A stretch of 64,000 nucleotides of DNA from a virus. Positions 42,276-51,169 of this stretch are shown piece after piece. Made by a program: the position numbers and the translations under genes. Under the pieces are notes generated by a model that was given only the letters and a program-made list of their open reading frames with translations, was not told the DNA's origin and did not search any database. Position 1 is the stretch's first letter. Each line of letters opens with the position of its first letter. The DNA is taken from the IMG/VR virus record IMGVR_UViG_3300045973_000445, positions 1 through 64,000 of that record; one strand, written 5' to 3'.

Positions 42276-43991
42276 TTATTGAGCCAATCCATCTACATAA
42301 TCACGTATCTTTTTATTCAACCTCATTGTATCTGCCATTAAATACGCTCTTCTCTCTTCAGTTTTTTCTTCCTTTAACCATCTAGCATCATTTTTTAATT
42401 GCTGCTTATCCATATAATTATCAAACTTATCCATTAAACCATCTACTTTATGCATTACTACTTTTACTATTGTAGCAGTAGTGGTGGTACTATCTGACAT
42501 ATTTTCAATTAACATGCCCATTTTCTCTACATTAACAAACCCAGTCCTTTCTGTAAATCCAGATAGACGAGCTGTTCCTTTCTCTGTAATACCAGTCAGC
42601 TCTTTGGCATCTTCTTCATACCCCCCTGTAGGTGTTTTCTTAAACCGATCTATTTCCTTTGAATAGTTTTCAGCCGTTAGATTTTTTCCTGACATACCCA
42701 TAGCAATAGTCAATGAAGGAGCTAGCCCAGCATTAAATATACTACGCGCATAATCTTCTTGATTACCCTCTGACATTTTTTTAAGCTGATCAAACATACC
42801 TGTTACATACTTAGGATTAGCCATCGGATTTTCCATAGCCATCTGCATCTGCATCAAAGAAGATCCCTTTGGCATAGAACGCTCCATTACGGAATACTGC
42901 AATGCTTGTATCGCAGGATTCGTTGATTGTTGTAATCCCTGACGCATTGTATCATATACATTCTGCAATGGTTCTCCTGTAAGACCAAACCCCTTACTTA
43001 CAGCAGATACAGAACCAGCAATAGTAGATGAATCCACTTTTCCTGTAACTCGTAATATTGTACCTGCCTCCGTAGTAAATGCCTGTAATATCTCAGGAAG
43101 TACTGCTATGTTTTGTGATGTTGCTCTTAGGTATTTTTCAAAGTAACGCTCGATATTGGTAACCTTACCCTCCCCGTAACGCTCCACCCCCATCACTCCT
43201 GAAAGATTCACCCCTCTAGCTTTCTCCCCCGCAATAATCCCCATCATATCCTCATTTACAACACCAGCCCCAGATCTAGTTAATTGCGCTGATTTTGTAA
43301 AGTATTGACTAGGTGTCATTCCATATCTCCATAGTCCTATATCTTTTGTAGCAGATACTTCATCTCGCATACCATACATTGATGAGCCTCTGAGAATAGC
43401 ATAGTCTCGCACAGCAGGCTCCATCGTGGATGCTCCCTGTATTTCTTTTATCGTTCCAGCTACAGCTAATGCAGCTACAGCTGCCGTAGCAATAGCTGCT
43501 ATGGAAGCCCCAGCCACCAAGCCTGTTACCCCCCCACCAACGGCACTAGCCATCCCACCAGTAGACTCAGCCATCATAGCTCCATTAGCGATCCTCATAA
43601 AACCAGAACCCATACGTTCTATTTTCTGCTGAGATACCTTCTGATCATTAGTCCACTGCTTAGTAATTTTGTTAAGCTCCTTGAGCTCCTCTACATCTTC
43701 CTTGCCCTCAGAACGGGTCTCTCGAATAAGTTTAGAACGATCCTTTCCAGATAAAGATGTATCATCATGAAGCCTATTGATTGTTTCCTCTTGTCCCAGC
43801 CTGTTGCGAACCTTCATCAATTCAATCTCTCGCTCCATCCACTGAACACGTTGCTTGGCATTCAGTCCAAGTTCGATTGATTGTTTATTTAATACATTGA
43901 ATGTTTCAGTAGCTGCACGAACATACTTTTGGTTCTCCGTCAACGCAGGAGAACTATCCACTGTCATTCGTACCGATGCCTCGTCTGCCAT
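42276..43991 (-). CDS. Tail tape measure protein, 571 aa
   Basis: The protein is helical with an Ala/Gly-rich hydrophobic segment (AVGGGVTGLVAGASIAAIATAAVAALAVAGT, about residues 145-175). The N-terminal 130 residues are charged and coiled-coil-like (TRSEGKEDVEELKELNKITKQW). It lies between the tail chaperone cistrons and the hub, the normal place of the tape measure. Length of 571 residues would suggest a tail of about 85 nm using the usual 0.15 nm per residue (estimate). No lysozyme or peptidase domain was seen. Confidence 0.8.
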   Translation of the reverse strand: MADEASVRMTVDSSPALTENQKYVRAATETFNVLNKQSIELGLNAKQRVQWMEREIELMKVRNRLGQEETINRLHDDTSLSGKDRSKLIRETRSEGKEDVEELKELNKITKQWTNDQKVSQQKIERMGSGFMRIANGAMMAESTGGMASAVGGGVTGLVAGASIAAIATAAVAALAVAGTIKEIQGASTMEPAVRDYAILRGSSMYGMRDEVSATKDIGLWRYGMTPSQYFTKSAQLTRSGAGVVNEDMMGIIAGEKARGVNLSGVMGVERYGEGKVTNIERYFEKYLRATSQNIAVLPEILQAFTTEAGTILRVTGKVDSSTIAGSVSAVSKGFGLTGEPLQNVYDTMRQGLQQSTNPAIQALQYSVMERSMPKGSSLMQMQMAMENPMANPKYVTGMFDQLKKMSEGNQEDYARSIFNAGLAPSLTIAMGMSGKNLTAENYSKEIDRFKKTPTGGYEEDAKELTGITEKGTARLSGFTERTGFVNVEKMGMLIENMSDSTTTTATIVKVVMHKVDGLMDKFDNYMDKQQLKNDARWLKEEKTEERRAYLMADTMRLNKKIRDYVDGLAQ

Positions 43992-43994
43992 TAT

Positions 43995-44348
43995 TTATTT
44001 CTTATCATCAAATTGACTCAAATCCATTTTTTCAAAGTCTTCTATCTCAGTAGCCTCATCTATTATTTCTTTGCGCTCTTCCAACCAGTCACCCTGTTTA
44101 TATGCATCCTTCTTAAGCCTCTCTTCAATTGCTTTGTTGTAAAGCTGCTCCTCTTGCCACTCAATGTAAATGTCCAAAAAAGAAACAACCCTATGCTCAG
44201 GCGAGTTGAACGCTATCTTGTGCCGTTCCCTCCACCATCTGTCAATAGGGTAGTTAACATTCCACTTATAAATGAATGAGTCTATGTCATCTTTAAAAGG
44301 CTGTTTATTTTCAATAAAGACAGCCTTTTTGATGTTTGATCTGGGCAT
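43995..44348 (-). CDS. Tail assembly chaperone, second cistron (gpT-like), 117 aa
   Basis: The segment YPIDRWWRERHKIAFNSPEHR and the following FLDIYIEWQEEQLY match the second part of tape-measure chaperones in related phages (PIDRWWR...FNSPEHR). It follows the first chaperone cistron in the same reading frame: TAG-GGT-ATG. In lambda-type phages this part is made only as a fusion through frameshifting. Here a fusion would need readthrough of one amber codon. It precedes the tape measure gene by 3 bases. Confidence 0.78.
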   Translation of the reverse strand: MPRSNIKKAVFIENKQPFKDDIDSFIYKWNVNYPIDRWWRERHKIAFNSPEHRVVSFLDIYIEWQEEQLYNKAIEERLKKDAYKQGDWLEERKEIIDEATEIEDFEKMDLSQFDDKK

Positions 44349-44351
44349 ACC

Positions 44352-44696
44352 CTACTTACCATCTTCACCTCTAAACAATTGTAGCCAGATATTCCACCAA
44401 GGTAGGAATTGCTTAGAATAAGCACTCTTTAGCACTTGGTAGTCTTCAGCAGATAGCTTGCTGATATCATCACATTTTAAGTCCTTCATGAGATCAGGAC
44501 ACTGAACAGAAAAATGACTTTGAATATCAATCACCATCAAGGACTCCTGAGCAGAAACTGTGCTGGTGCGCATCATCTCGTTGTAGTAACCACTTGAGAG
44601 TGCCATCTTTCTACGCTCAACGTCAATCATGTCTCCTGGTGTGGGGACTTTGATAGTGTAAGTGTTTCCCTTTACTTCGAATTTTAATTCACTCAT
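44352..44696 (-). CDS. Tail assembly chaperone, first cistron (gpG-like), 114 aa
   Basis: The product (ELKFEVKGNTYTIKVPTPGDMIDVERRKMALSSGYYNEMM...) has the small alpha-helical chaperone pattern seen between tube and tape measure genes. The stop is TAG at 44352-44354; one codon (GGT) later an ATG starts the next cistron in the same frame. No slippery sequence is seen at the end, so the classical -1 frameshift is unlikely. Preceded by a TAAATTTG box (44699-44706). Confidence 0.8.
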   Translation of the reverse strand: MSELKFEVKGNTYTIKVPTPGDMIDVERRKMALSSGYYNEMMRTSTVSAQESLMVIDIQSHFSVQCPDLMKDLKCDDISKLSAEDYQVLKSAYSKQFLPWWNIWLQLFRGEDGK

Positions 44697-44698
44697 AG

Positions 44699-44706
44699 CA
44701 AATTTA
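44699..44706 (-). promoter_or_regulatory. TAnnTTTG promoter box before the tail chaperone
   Basis: On the minus strand TAAATTTG is 2 bases before the ATG at 44696, within a short gap after the tube gene. The box is close to the start codon, as for the motif in the forward module. Confidence 0.45.
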
Positions 44707-44714
44707 TATTAAAT

Positions 44715-45194
44715 TTATGAACCGTTGAATACACACGGAGTCAGGTAGCGTCCGCTGATGTTTGTGCCTGATATCTGACCCTCGGTAACATCAAACGATT
44801 GTGAATCTGGAAAGAAGTCTTTAATCATGGCTATAGTCTCCCCCTCATTATCCACTTCAGTAACCACATTGTTTACTTCCGTCTTTTTGGTTTTCTTAAA
44901 GACCTGAATCTGACATGGCTGTTCCCCAAGTAATAGTGTGTTGAGGAAGTTGGCTACCGATCCAGCCCTGTTAACCAATGCCTGAAGTTCAGGACGCTTT
45001 AGGCTGATGAAAAAGAAGTCAGCTGTCAGCTGGCAGGTATATCCCGTTGCAGGTACTTCCAGCAAGGTGAGGTTGCTTATGCCCTTGACCTCTCCTCGTT
45101 GTACGTTTTCGGTACACCGCATGTTACGCATGTAACCACTAGCGATTCCGTTTATCTTAATTACTGCCTTTGGAGCTGTTAATACTAGTCCCAT
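44715..45194 (-). CDS. Tail tube protein, 159 aa
   Basis: The tube-fold protein (AVIKINGIASGYMRNMRCTENVQRGEVKGISNLTLLEVP ATGYTC pattern) has the beta-rich XkdM-like signature and a KKTKK segment in the middle. It follows the sheath gene and precedes the chaperones, the classical order sheath-tube-chaperone-tape measure. Forms the inner tube of the contractile tail. Confidence 0.85.
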   Translation of the reverse strand: MGLVLTAPKAVIKINGIASGYMRNMRCTENVQRGEVKGISNLTLLEVPATGYTCQLTADFFFISLKRPELQALVNRAGSVANFLNTLLLGEQPCQIQVFKKTKKTEVNNVVTEVDNEGETIAMIKDFFPDSQSFDVTEGQISGTNISGRYLTPCVFNGS

Positions 45195-45215
45195 ATACTT
45201 TGATTTTTAATATGT

Positions 45216-46892
45216 TTACTCAATCATAAATCCTGTGAAGAAGATCTTATCAATCTCGTTGTTGATAACAATAGCATAAGAAACCCAGTAGGTATCCTGT
45301 TTTGGAGTTACCACTACATCCTGAAATGAAAGAATCAGATTGTCCTGCGATGCCGTAGCTACCTTTGTTTCCAAGAATGCCATAGTCCAGTTCTTTACAA
45401 AGTTAGCCGACAGGGTGTTTCTGTTCACACCAGCTGGCTGACCAAGAAGTTGAAGTTTGGCATTTACAATCAGATCATGGTTGACCTGACCAATGATCCT
45501 CTCGACCTGAACACTAAAGGAAGTGCCGTCCTGATTGATAAGGTTGTCATTATTTTGAAGTGAGTTACATCCCTTCAGGCAGACAAAATCATTGAAGTCT
45601 GAATCGAAGTAGGTTGTCATGATTCCTGCATCCAGTGCCTGTTCCTTCTGGAGCTGAGTCAGATTATGAACCAGTCCATCGACACCCACCGATTTATTTG
45701 TTATCGGAACCTGTGGAGGTAGTCCGCAAAGCCGTCCCAAAAGATAAGCTGCATGTACCTGAGCATCCCATATCCGGAAGCCCGTAGGGTTTGCCTGAGA
45801 TACTTTCTTACATCCACCATGAACCACCAAAGCCTGTGCGCTGTTGAAGTACTCGGCTACGATCTTAGATGAGTTGCTGGATTGTGCAAACTCTCCATCA
45901 TCCTGCCCAGCACCGTAAACCATAAACTTCAGGTACTTGGCTTCTGTTTGGATGTGTGCCAGAATCTTACCGACCTCAACTGAAGTGTAATCTAATATTC
46001 CGTAGTTGTCAGATATGACAAACACGTAGTCCAGATCTTTTACCTGCTCAAGGACAAGGTCAAGGTTTGCTGTAGAGTAAACCTCTGTACCGCCTGTAGC
46101 CAAGTTATACCCAGGATGTCCACTTACATCAGCTCCGTTTACGGAAGCATCCCCGTGGACGTGGTTTGAATCAAGAGCTGAAAAGAACTGGTTGAAAAGT
46201 CTATCTGTTTTTGACCAGTCGATCAAAGTCTGTATGCTATTGAATTCCGGTGATTTTGCTAAAAGCAATGGAGGAGCATCATCAGCCAGAACCTCATCAT
46301 AAATAAGCTCTGCTCCAATAGCCTCTCCGTAATATGTAGCATCATCCGGATACGCTCCTTTATAAGTGCCAACCCAGAACTTCATGATCCACTTGGTAGC
46401 ATCAATAACTCCTGTTTCCAGTGTGAAGGCATATCCTTTATCAAGGTGAGATACTGTTTTGACTCCGTTTCCAATCTGCCCTTCATCCTTTACATAGGCA
46501 CTAAATGTACCTCCCTTTGCGCCACCGCCTGTGGCTGTGAAGTTCAATACGGCAGGAACGGTAGTAGCTGCTTTAACGTGGTATATCTTGCTGACCCCAG
46601 GTTCTGCCTTACGTGGTTTGAAAAGTGGCTCTGCCAGCTTCCAGAACTTACCTCCCTTGAGGAATGATCGGTAATCAAGTAAACTTGAAAAAGTATAAAC
46701 GGCATCAGCCCCATTAGCCAATGATCCGTCAATACCAACTCCACCACCCCACAAAGCACCGAGGCCTGTGTCGATAATCAGCACTGTGCCATAATCAGCT
46801 GTTAATGGTGTATTTTGAATTCCACTTTTGATAGTAGCATAGACTCCTGGTAGGGATTCTCTGCGACCATTGAAAATATAAGAAGTAGCCAT
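45216..46892 (-). CDS. Tail sheath protein, 558 aa
   Basis: The sheath subunit (starts ATSYIFNGRRESLPGVYATIKSG) has a LPGVYATI-type N-terminus, a large middle domain with FVISDNYGILDY and YMVYGAGQDDG-like regions, and a C-terminal region conserved in sheath proteins (SVQVERIIGQVNHDLI, VTPKQDTYWVSYAIVI). It assembles around the tube and contracts during injection. Its gene begins the late tail group behind a 33-base element shared with 37987-38019. Confidence 0.9.
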   Translation of the reverse strand: MATSYIFNGRRESLPGVYATIKSGIQNTPLTADYGTVLIIDTGLGALWGGGVGIDGSLANGADAVYTFSSLLDYRSFLKGGKFWKLAEPLFKPRKAEPGVSKIYHVKAATTVPAVLNFTATGGGAKGGTFSAYVKDEGQIGNGVKTVSHLDKGYAFTLETGVIDATKWIMKFWVGTYKGAYPDDATYYGEAIGAELIYDEVLADDAPPLLLAKSPEFNSIQTLIDWSKTDRLFNQFFSALDSNHVHGDASVNGADVSGHPGYNLATGGTEVYSTANLDLVLEQVKDLDYVFVISDNYGILDYTSVEVGKILAHIQTEAKYLKFMVYGAGQDDGEFAQSSNSSKIVAEYFNSAQALVVHGGCKKVSQANPTGFRIWDAQVHAAYLLGRLCGLPPQVPITNKSVGVDGLVHNLTQLQKEQALDAGIMTTYFDSDFNDFVCLKGCNSLQNNDNLINQDGTSFSVQVERIIGQVNHDLIVNAKLQLLGQPAGVNRNTLSANFVKNWTMAFLETKVATASQDNLILSFQDVVVTPKQDTYWVSYAIVINNEIDKIFFTGFMIE

Positions 46893-46908
46893 TGAAATCG
46901 ATTATTAT

Positions 46909-46952
46909 ATGATACCAAATTTTTTATAAAAATAAATAATCTTTTTAAAAAT
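46909..46952 (-). promoter_or_regulatory. Sheath promoter region: 33-bp shared element plus TTTGGTATCAT
   Basis: On the minus strand, 46952-46920 has the A/T-rich element also found at 38019-37987 (32 of 33 identical). It is followed by TTTGGTATCAT (46919-46909), a one-base variant of the TTTGTATCATG motif. The sheath ATG is at 46892. The element covers the last bases of the upstream gene stop. Confidence 0.65.
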
Positions 46953-47146
46953 TAACAAATCCTTTGCTCAGAGAACATACGAGACCATTCTTCAATTGAA
47001 TGAACATCATCTTTAAACTTCTTTAGTACATGCGCACGTGTCGTGCCAACCAGCTGAAACTCATTACAAGCCTGATCAGCATTTAAGGATGTCTCAGGTA
47101 TCTCAGGAAGAGTTGCTTTTTCTTTTTTTGTAGATTTGCGTTCCAT
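46952..47146 (-). CDS. Hypothetical protein, 64 aa
   Basis: A short, charged protein (start ERKSTKKEKATLPEIPE) between a neck-type protein and the sheath. Not recognised. It is packed 5 bases from its upstream neighbour, so probably real. Confidence 0.6.
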   Translation of the reverse strand: MERKSTKKEKATLPEIPETSLNADQACNEFQLVGTTRAHVLKKFKDDVHSIEEWSRMFSEQRIC

Positions 47147-47151
47147 GTCTT

Positions 47152-47844
47152 TTATATTAATTCTTCACCTATTGCTTTAACATCATAAACTGTAGCTGGG
47201 TAGAACTCTACCAGCGAAAGGAATGACTGAGGAGTACCCAGCCGAGGGAACTCCTTAACATAATCCATGTCCATCTGAATGGTCTTGATAAACAGTGGGG
47301 TAGACATCTCCTCGTTCTTGGCTACCAGCTCTTTTCCCACTATGCTTACATTATTGAAGTACTCAGATAATGTATCAATAGCTCCATTCAATGCAGCATA
47401 CAAAACCTCATATACCAATATCGTCTCCAGCACATTAGGGCTAGTGATTACATACTCAAACACACTTCCTGAGCCTCGGAACAGTTTATCTGTCTGGGAT
47501 CCGTCCGTGTTGTTGTAGAATTCGTTAGTATCATATCCCCAGCCGATGGTGTTTATTCCCTTCATCGCTTCACTTGGCTGATGGACGTAGATCGTTGGCA
47601 GGGTAGCCATTCCCAAATCAAAACCCATTCGAGTCTGAATCTGTCTGGCTGAGGCATCCGTGCGGATAAATATATCCTTGCCCTGTTCATAGAAGTCAAA
47701 GTCTCCGAGCGTGTTTCCATACAGCACCCGATATAAGAAAGACTCCTCTTCTATACCTGCTTGCAGTGCTGCATTGTAATCATCCTTTACTAGGGTGATT
47801 ACAGCATCTAGAATCTTCTTTATTTTAGTTACCGGTATAAACAT
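47152..47844 (-). CDS. Tail terminator/neck protein, 230 aa
   Basis: An alpha/beta protein with a helical start (VTKIKKILDAVITLVKDDYNAAL) and a C-terminal LVEFYPATVYDVKAIG. It lies just upstream of the sheath and small gene, where tail-terminator proteins are encoded in contractile phages. No motif proves it. It follows the 576-residue virion gene by 3 bases. Confidence 0.55.
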   Translation of the reverse strand: MFIPVTKIKKILDAVITLVKDDYNAALQAGIEEESFLYRVLYGNTLGDFDFYEQGKDIFIRTDASARQIQTRMGFDLGMATLPTIYVHQPSEAMKGINTIGWGYDTNEFYNNTDGSQTDKLFRGSGSVFEYVITSPNVLETILVYEVLYAALNGAIDTLSEYFNNVSIVGKELVAKNEEMSTPLFIKTIQMDMDYVKEFPRLGTPQSFLSLVEFYPATVYDVKAIGEELI

Positions 47845-47847
47845 GGC

Positions 47848-49578
47848 TTAGAAGTATCTGATGCCCTGTATTGATTTTTTGACTTCTGCATCTTTCTTTA
47901 TTTCAGAACCTTCTTTCAGATGTCTTTTCATAATCCCCACATACAAAGCATTATTAGGATACCCTAGTTCTTTCAAAGCAGATGCTATCTTCTTTTCATT
48001 CTGGATGTCTTTGAAGTCCAACTTATCATAGACTTTTGCAGCTAAATCAAATAACTTTTCTTTTGCAGCTTTTGCTTCTCTTTCTCCCTTAGCTGCATCA
48101 GATTCTCCTTTATCCTTTTTATTTTGGTACTCGGTTATTTTACCTTTTTCATGTTTGTTATCATCCTCTCTCATCTTCTTCTGTCCTTCTGTCTGAATTT
48201 GATCTCCCTTAAGTTTAGGTTTGTTATCTTTTTTATCTCCACCACCCATAAACTCTTTACTTGGAAATTCTCCCTTGCCGTCAGACGGAGACTCTTCCTT
48301 TTTGCGCCTCTGCAACTCCGTGTGGGCTACCTGTCGGACAGTTGGATCAGGAGAGCTCTTTATGGCGTTTGTCAACGCCTGTTCGCTAGATTGCTTAGCA
48401 TGTTCTGACAACGCTTCCTCCGACATCTTCCCTTCTCCACCTTCAGCTGGTTTATCAGCAGATGATTTGCCCTCTCCCTGTTTGATTGGCTGCCAGTCCT
48501 TCTTGCTATCCCCTGATTCCGACACCTTTTTCATCTGTACCCCATGCCATGTTCGGGTTTCCCCGATTTGGCCTTTTTTGCCCTTCTCAAATACATCCTT
48601 GCTGAGAATACCGTCTTCAAAGGCTTTGTATATAGTTTCCAATTCAGAATTGATTGACTTTTGTATCGTATTAGAATCATACTTTACATTACCAAAGTCT
48701 CCCGATGATGTTGTGTAAGAAACCATATCACCTCTAACACCTGTAACTTTAGCTGATTCAAACATACCTGCATGTTTTTCTACTTTAATTTTATCCCCAA
48801 CTTTGAATTTGTTTTTTCCTTTTCCACTTTCCAAATCCTGAGTCGATCCCCCGTTCACCATATTCCCGAATCTCTCCCCAGCACGACCATGTTTGAGATT
48901 TTCCTTTGTTGGCTTGTAAATGCCAGAACGGGACTTCTCAAATTCATCCCCCTCTGCCTTTATAATATGTACAGAGGGGGTGCGATCAAATCCCTTCGGA
49001 GATGCTGGTAGTACATGAGCATGTAGTTTCCCCTCTCCCTGTTTTACAAACTGGGATGCTCTCTTATTGGTAGTTACCATAAAGCCTTTGTTAGTCTTTA
49101 AAACAGAGTAGTTCTCTGGCTTTGTCAGATGCTTTACTGCCGACTGCACCGTCTCCATCGAGGAGTACTGCATATCGCCATGTGCAGAGGATGCTGTTAT
49201 GGTAGGATGACTTATTTTCTCATTCTCAGCTGACTGCTCTTTGGTAAGAGTATTGAGTTTATCAGTATGCTCGTTGAAGTGTTTCTGACGCTCATTGCGA
49301 TGTTTTTGAGTAGTGAAATGAAGTTTGTGGGCATCAGACTCCCTCGATATCTCATGATGTTTATCGGCAGCATCCTTATGATCTTGTGCATTGAAGTCCT
49401 TATGCCCTTCATGCTCAAAGGTATCATAGATCGGCTTCCCTGACTTTGTATGTCCGATAACCTTCCCACCACGGGATCCTTCTCCTAATGCTTTCTCAAA
49501 GGATGCATCGAACTCAGTTTCAACTTTTAGTTGCTGGTTGAGATTGTGCAGTTTTATAGATTTTTCGAAGTTTTCCAT
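47848..49578 (-). CDS. Large charged virion protein with TRTWHG module, 576 aa
   Basis: The N-terminus (MENFEKSIKLHNLNQQLKVETEF) resembles that of the upstream neighbour at 49590. A block follows with GKVIGHTKSGKPIYDTFEHEGHKDF and many His residues (DHKDAADKHHEI). The middle has a KOW/SH3-like strand set (KFKVGDKIKVEKHAGMF). Another block is GETRTWHGVQMKKV, then a long low-complexity charged region. KSGKPIYD blocks are known from phage and mobile-element proteins that accompany ejected or head proteins. It is probably a minor head or ejected protein; a role in injection is inference. Confidence 0.6.
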   Translation of the reverse strand: MENFEKSIKLHNLNQQLKVETEFDASFEKALGEGSRGGKVIGHTKSGKPIYDTFEHEGHKDFNAQDHKDAADKHHEISRESDAHKLHFTTQKHRNERQKHFNEHTDKLNTLTKEQSAENEKISHPTITASSAHGDMQYSSMETVQSAVKHLTKPENYSVLKTNKGFMVTTNKRASQFVKQGEGKLHAHVLPASPKGFDRTPSVHIIKAEGDEFEKSRSGIYKPTKENLKHGRAGERFGNMVNGGSTQDLESGKGKNKFKVGDKIKVEKHAGMFESAKVTGVRGDMVSYTTSSGDFGNVKYDSNTIQKSINSELETIYKAFEDGILSKDVFEKGKKGQIGETRTWHGVQMKKVSESGDSKKDWQPIKQGEGKSSADKPAEGGEGKMSEEALSEHAKQSSEQALTNAIKSSPDPTVRQVAHTELQRRKKEESPSDGKGEFPSKEFMGGGDKKDNKPKLKGDQIQTEGQKKMREDDNKHEKGKITEYQNKKDKGESDAAKGEREAKAAKEKLFDLAAKVYDKLDFKDIQNEKKIASALKELGYPNNALYVGIMKRHLKEGSEIKKDAEVKKSIQGIRYF

Positions 49579-49589
49579 TATAGTATATT

Positions 49590-50285
49590 TTATTTTCCTA
49601 TTTTCAATCCCAGATATTCTTTAACGGTTTTCCAAACACCAGCTGATGCTTGTTGTCTTTGTTCTTTTGTAGCACCGTGAGTAGTACTTGATCCAGAAGA
49701 TATGTATTGAGTAGACATAAATCTATCTACTTCAAATAAAGATTTTCCTTCTTTAAGAAGCTCCTGCATTTTAAGTACAGTATGGGTATATTTAATTCCT
49801 TGTAATTGATCAGAACCCGTTCCAGCTGGGTATAATGCGCCTGATAACATACCAACACCACGACCCCCTAATTTCACATACCCCCGATTTCTATCCACCA
49901 CAACTTCTTTACCATCTATATGCATTCTACTTCCATGCAAAGTACCCTCTCCCTTAAACTCTATTTTAGATTCATTTGATTTTTCCTTCACTCCCATCTG
50001 CTTTCTCATAAGATGAGCTGTTCCACCATTATCAGGAACACTATCCACTAATCTTTGAAGTCTCTCATCCTCTGTTTCCTTCTCTCCTTCTTTCTTGCTT
50101 CCCTTTGGTACTGGCTTCCAGCCCTCAGCAGTCTTAACAAACTCCCGTCCCCCCTGCCACGTCTTCCTTGTGCCAATCGGTGCTGCCTTTTCGAGGAGCT
50201 CCTCGATAGGCATAACGTAGCCAAATTCTGTATTGATGGCCTTTTGAAGATTATGTTGCTGTAGTTCTTTTTCCCAGTTTTCCAT
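49590..50285 (-). CDS. Virion protein with TRKTWQG module, 231 aa
   Basis: The N-terminus (MENWEKELQQHNLQKAINTEFG) is a paralogue of the downstream 576-residue protein start. The GTRKTWQGGREFVKTAEGWKPV motif at about 38-59 recurs in that protein as GETRTWHGVQMKKV...W.P. The C-terminal half has beta strands (HGSRMHIDGKEVVVDRNRGYVKLGG). Function unknown; probably a minor structural or ejected protein. It overlaps the GIY-YIG gene stop by one base. Confidence 0.6.
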   Translation of the reverse strand: MENWEKELQQHNLQKAINTEFGYVMPIEELLEKAAPIGTRKTWQGGREFVKTAEGWKPVPKGSKKEGEKETEDERLQRLVDSVPDNGGTAHLMRKQMGVKEKSNESKIEFKGEGTLHGSRMHIDGKEVVVDRNRGYVKLGGRGVGMLSGALYPAGTGSDQLQGIKYTHTVLKMQELLKEGKSLFEVDRFMSTQYISSGSSTTHGATKEQRQQASAGVWKTVKEYLGLKIGK

Positions 50286-51169
50286 TATGCTGTTTTTATA
50301 TTTGTTATCTCAATATTCTTGTTAGGGTTGTGCTTACAATTATCAAAATGATAATGATACATATTACTCTTTCCCTGAAACCCACAAAAAGGACATGCTA
50401 GAATAGGTTTATTTCTTAAAGTTTCCCTTATCTTATTTCGATGACTTTCAGATACTACTCGATTTACTTTGCCTTCATTTCCTGGTTTCATTATACAATT
50501 ATCAAAATGAAATTGCGTAGTCCCACTCCCACTTTTACTTTGAAAACCACACCACGGACAGGTTTTTAATTCACGAGTATCTGGTTTCTTTTCTTTAATA
50601 ACTACTATTCGATTAGGGTTCTTTTTACAATTATCAAAATGATATGTTCTCATATTAACTTCACTCTTACTTTGAAGCCCACAATAAGGACAGATAAGTA
50701 TTGGTTTTTCACTAAATGTCTTTTTTATTTTCTCTTTAGTTGATTCCAATACAACATGCCCTATATTTATCCCTTTGCGATCTTCAATCATTGCAGATAC
50801 TATTTTATCATAATCAGGATGATTAGTAAAGGTATCTCCTCCTCCACCCCCATTAGTTATATTATATCCTATTTCCCTATTTGTAGCTTTAAGTTCTGCA
50901 ATCCACCAAATTTCTCTTTCATTAAGATGATACTTATCTTTACAAAATTCAAGAATATCTCTTTTAAAACACTCATACTTATATTTCCTTATAGCATTAT
51001 GAAGGGGTGTGTTGTGTCTGACACTACTTTGTCTACGAACACCATCACCAATATACCCATCATTCAATTTTTTAGTTTGATGTTTTCCCACATAGATTTT
51101 ACCATTTATAAGATTTGTAGTCTTATAAACTATAAAAAACATACCATCGTATTTAGTTCGAATCATCAT
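50285..51169 (-). CDS. GIY-YIG homing endonuclease with zinc fingers, 294 aa
   Basis: The N-terminal domain reads FIVYKTTNLINGKIYVGKHQT...GYIGDG, the GIY-YIG family with a VYK/YVG core, and a downstream EREIWWIAELKA region carrying the family glutamate. The C-terminal half carries three zinc-finger repeats of CPxCGxQ...HFDNC type: CPYCGLQ, CPWCGFQ and CPFCGFQ, each with HxDNC. These probably bind DNA. It overlaps the upstream gene at ATGATG by 4 bases, so it is coupled to a virion gene. A related enzyme is at 52697. Confidence 0.9.
   Translation of the reverse strand: MMIRTKYDGMFFIVYKTTNLINGKIYVGKHQTKKLNDGYIGDGVRRQSSVRHNTPLHNAIRKYKYECFKRDILEFCKDKYHLNEREIWWIAELKATNREIGYNITNGGGGGDTFTNHPDYDKIVSAMIEDRKGINIGHVVLESTKEKIKKTFSEKPILICPYCGLQSKSEVNMRTYHFDNCKKNPNRIVVIKEKKPDTRELKTCPWCGFQSKSGSGTTQFHFDNCIMKPGNEGKVNRVVSESHRNKIRETLRNKPILACPFCGFQGKSNMYHYHFDNCKHNPNKNIEITNIKTA

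Noticed and set aside
9326-44354. TAG recoded to an amino acid across the genome
   Set aside because: Several genes (clamp 9326-9328, HNH 3493-3495, 20607-20609) end in TAG at sensible places, so the standard code fits; readthrough at 44352 is the exception considered.
48124-49011. Plus-strand frames opposite the 576-aa virion gene
   Set aside because: They mirror the charged minus-strand gene and lack motifs.
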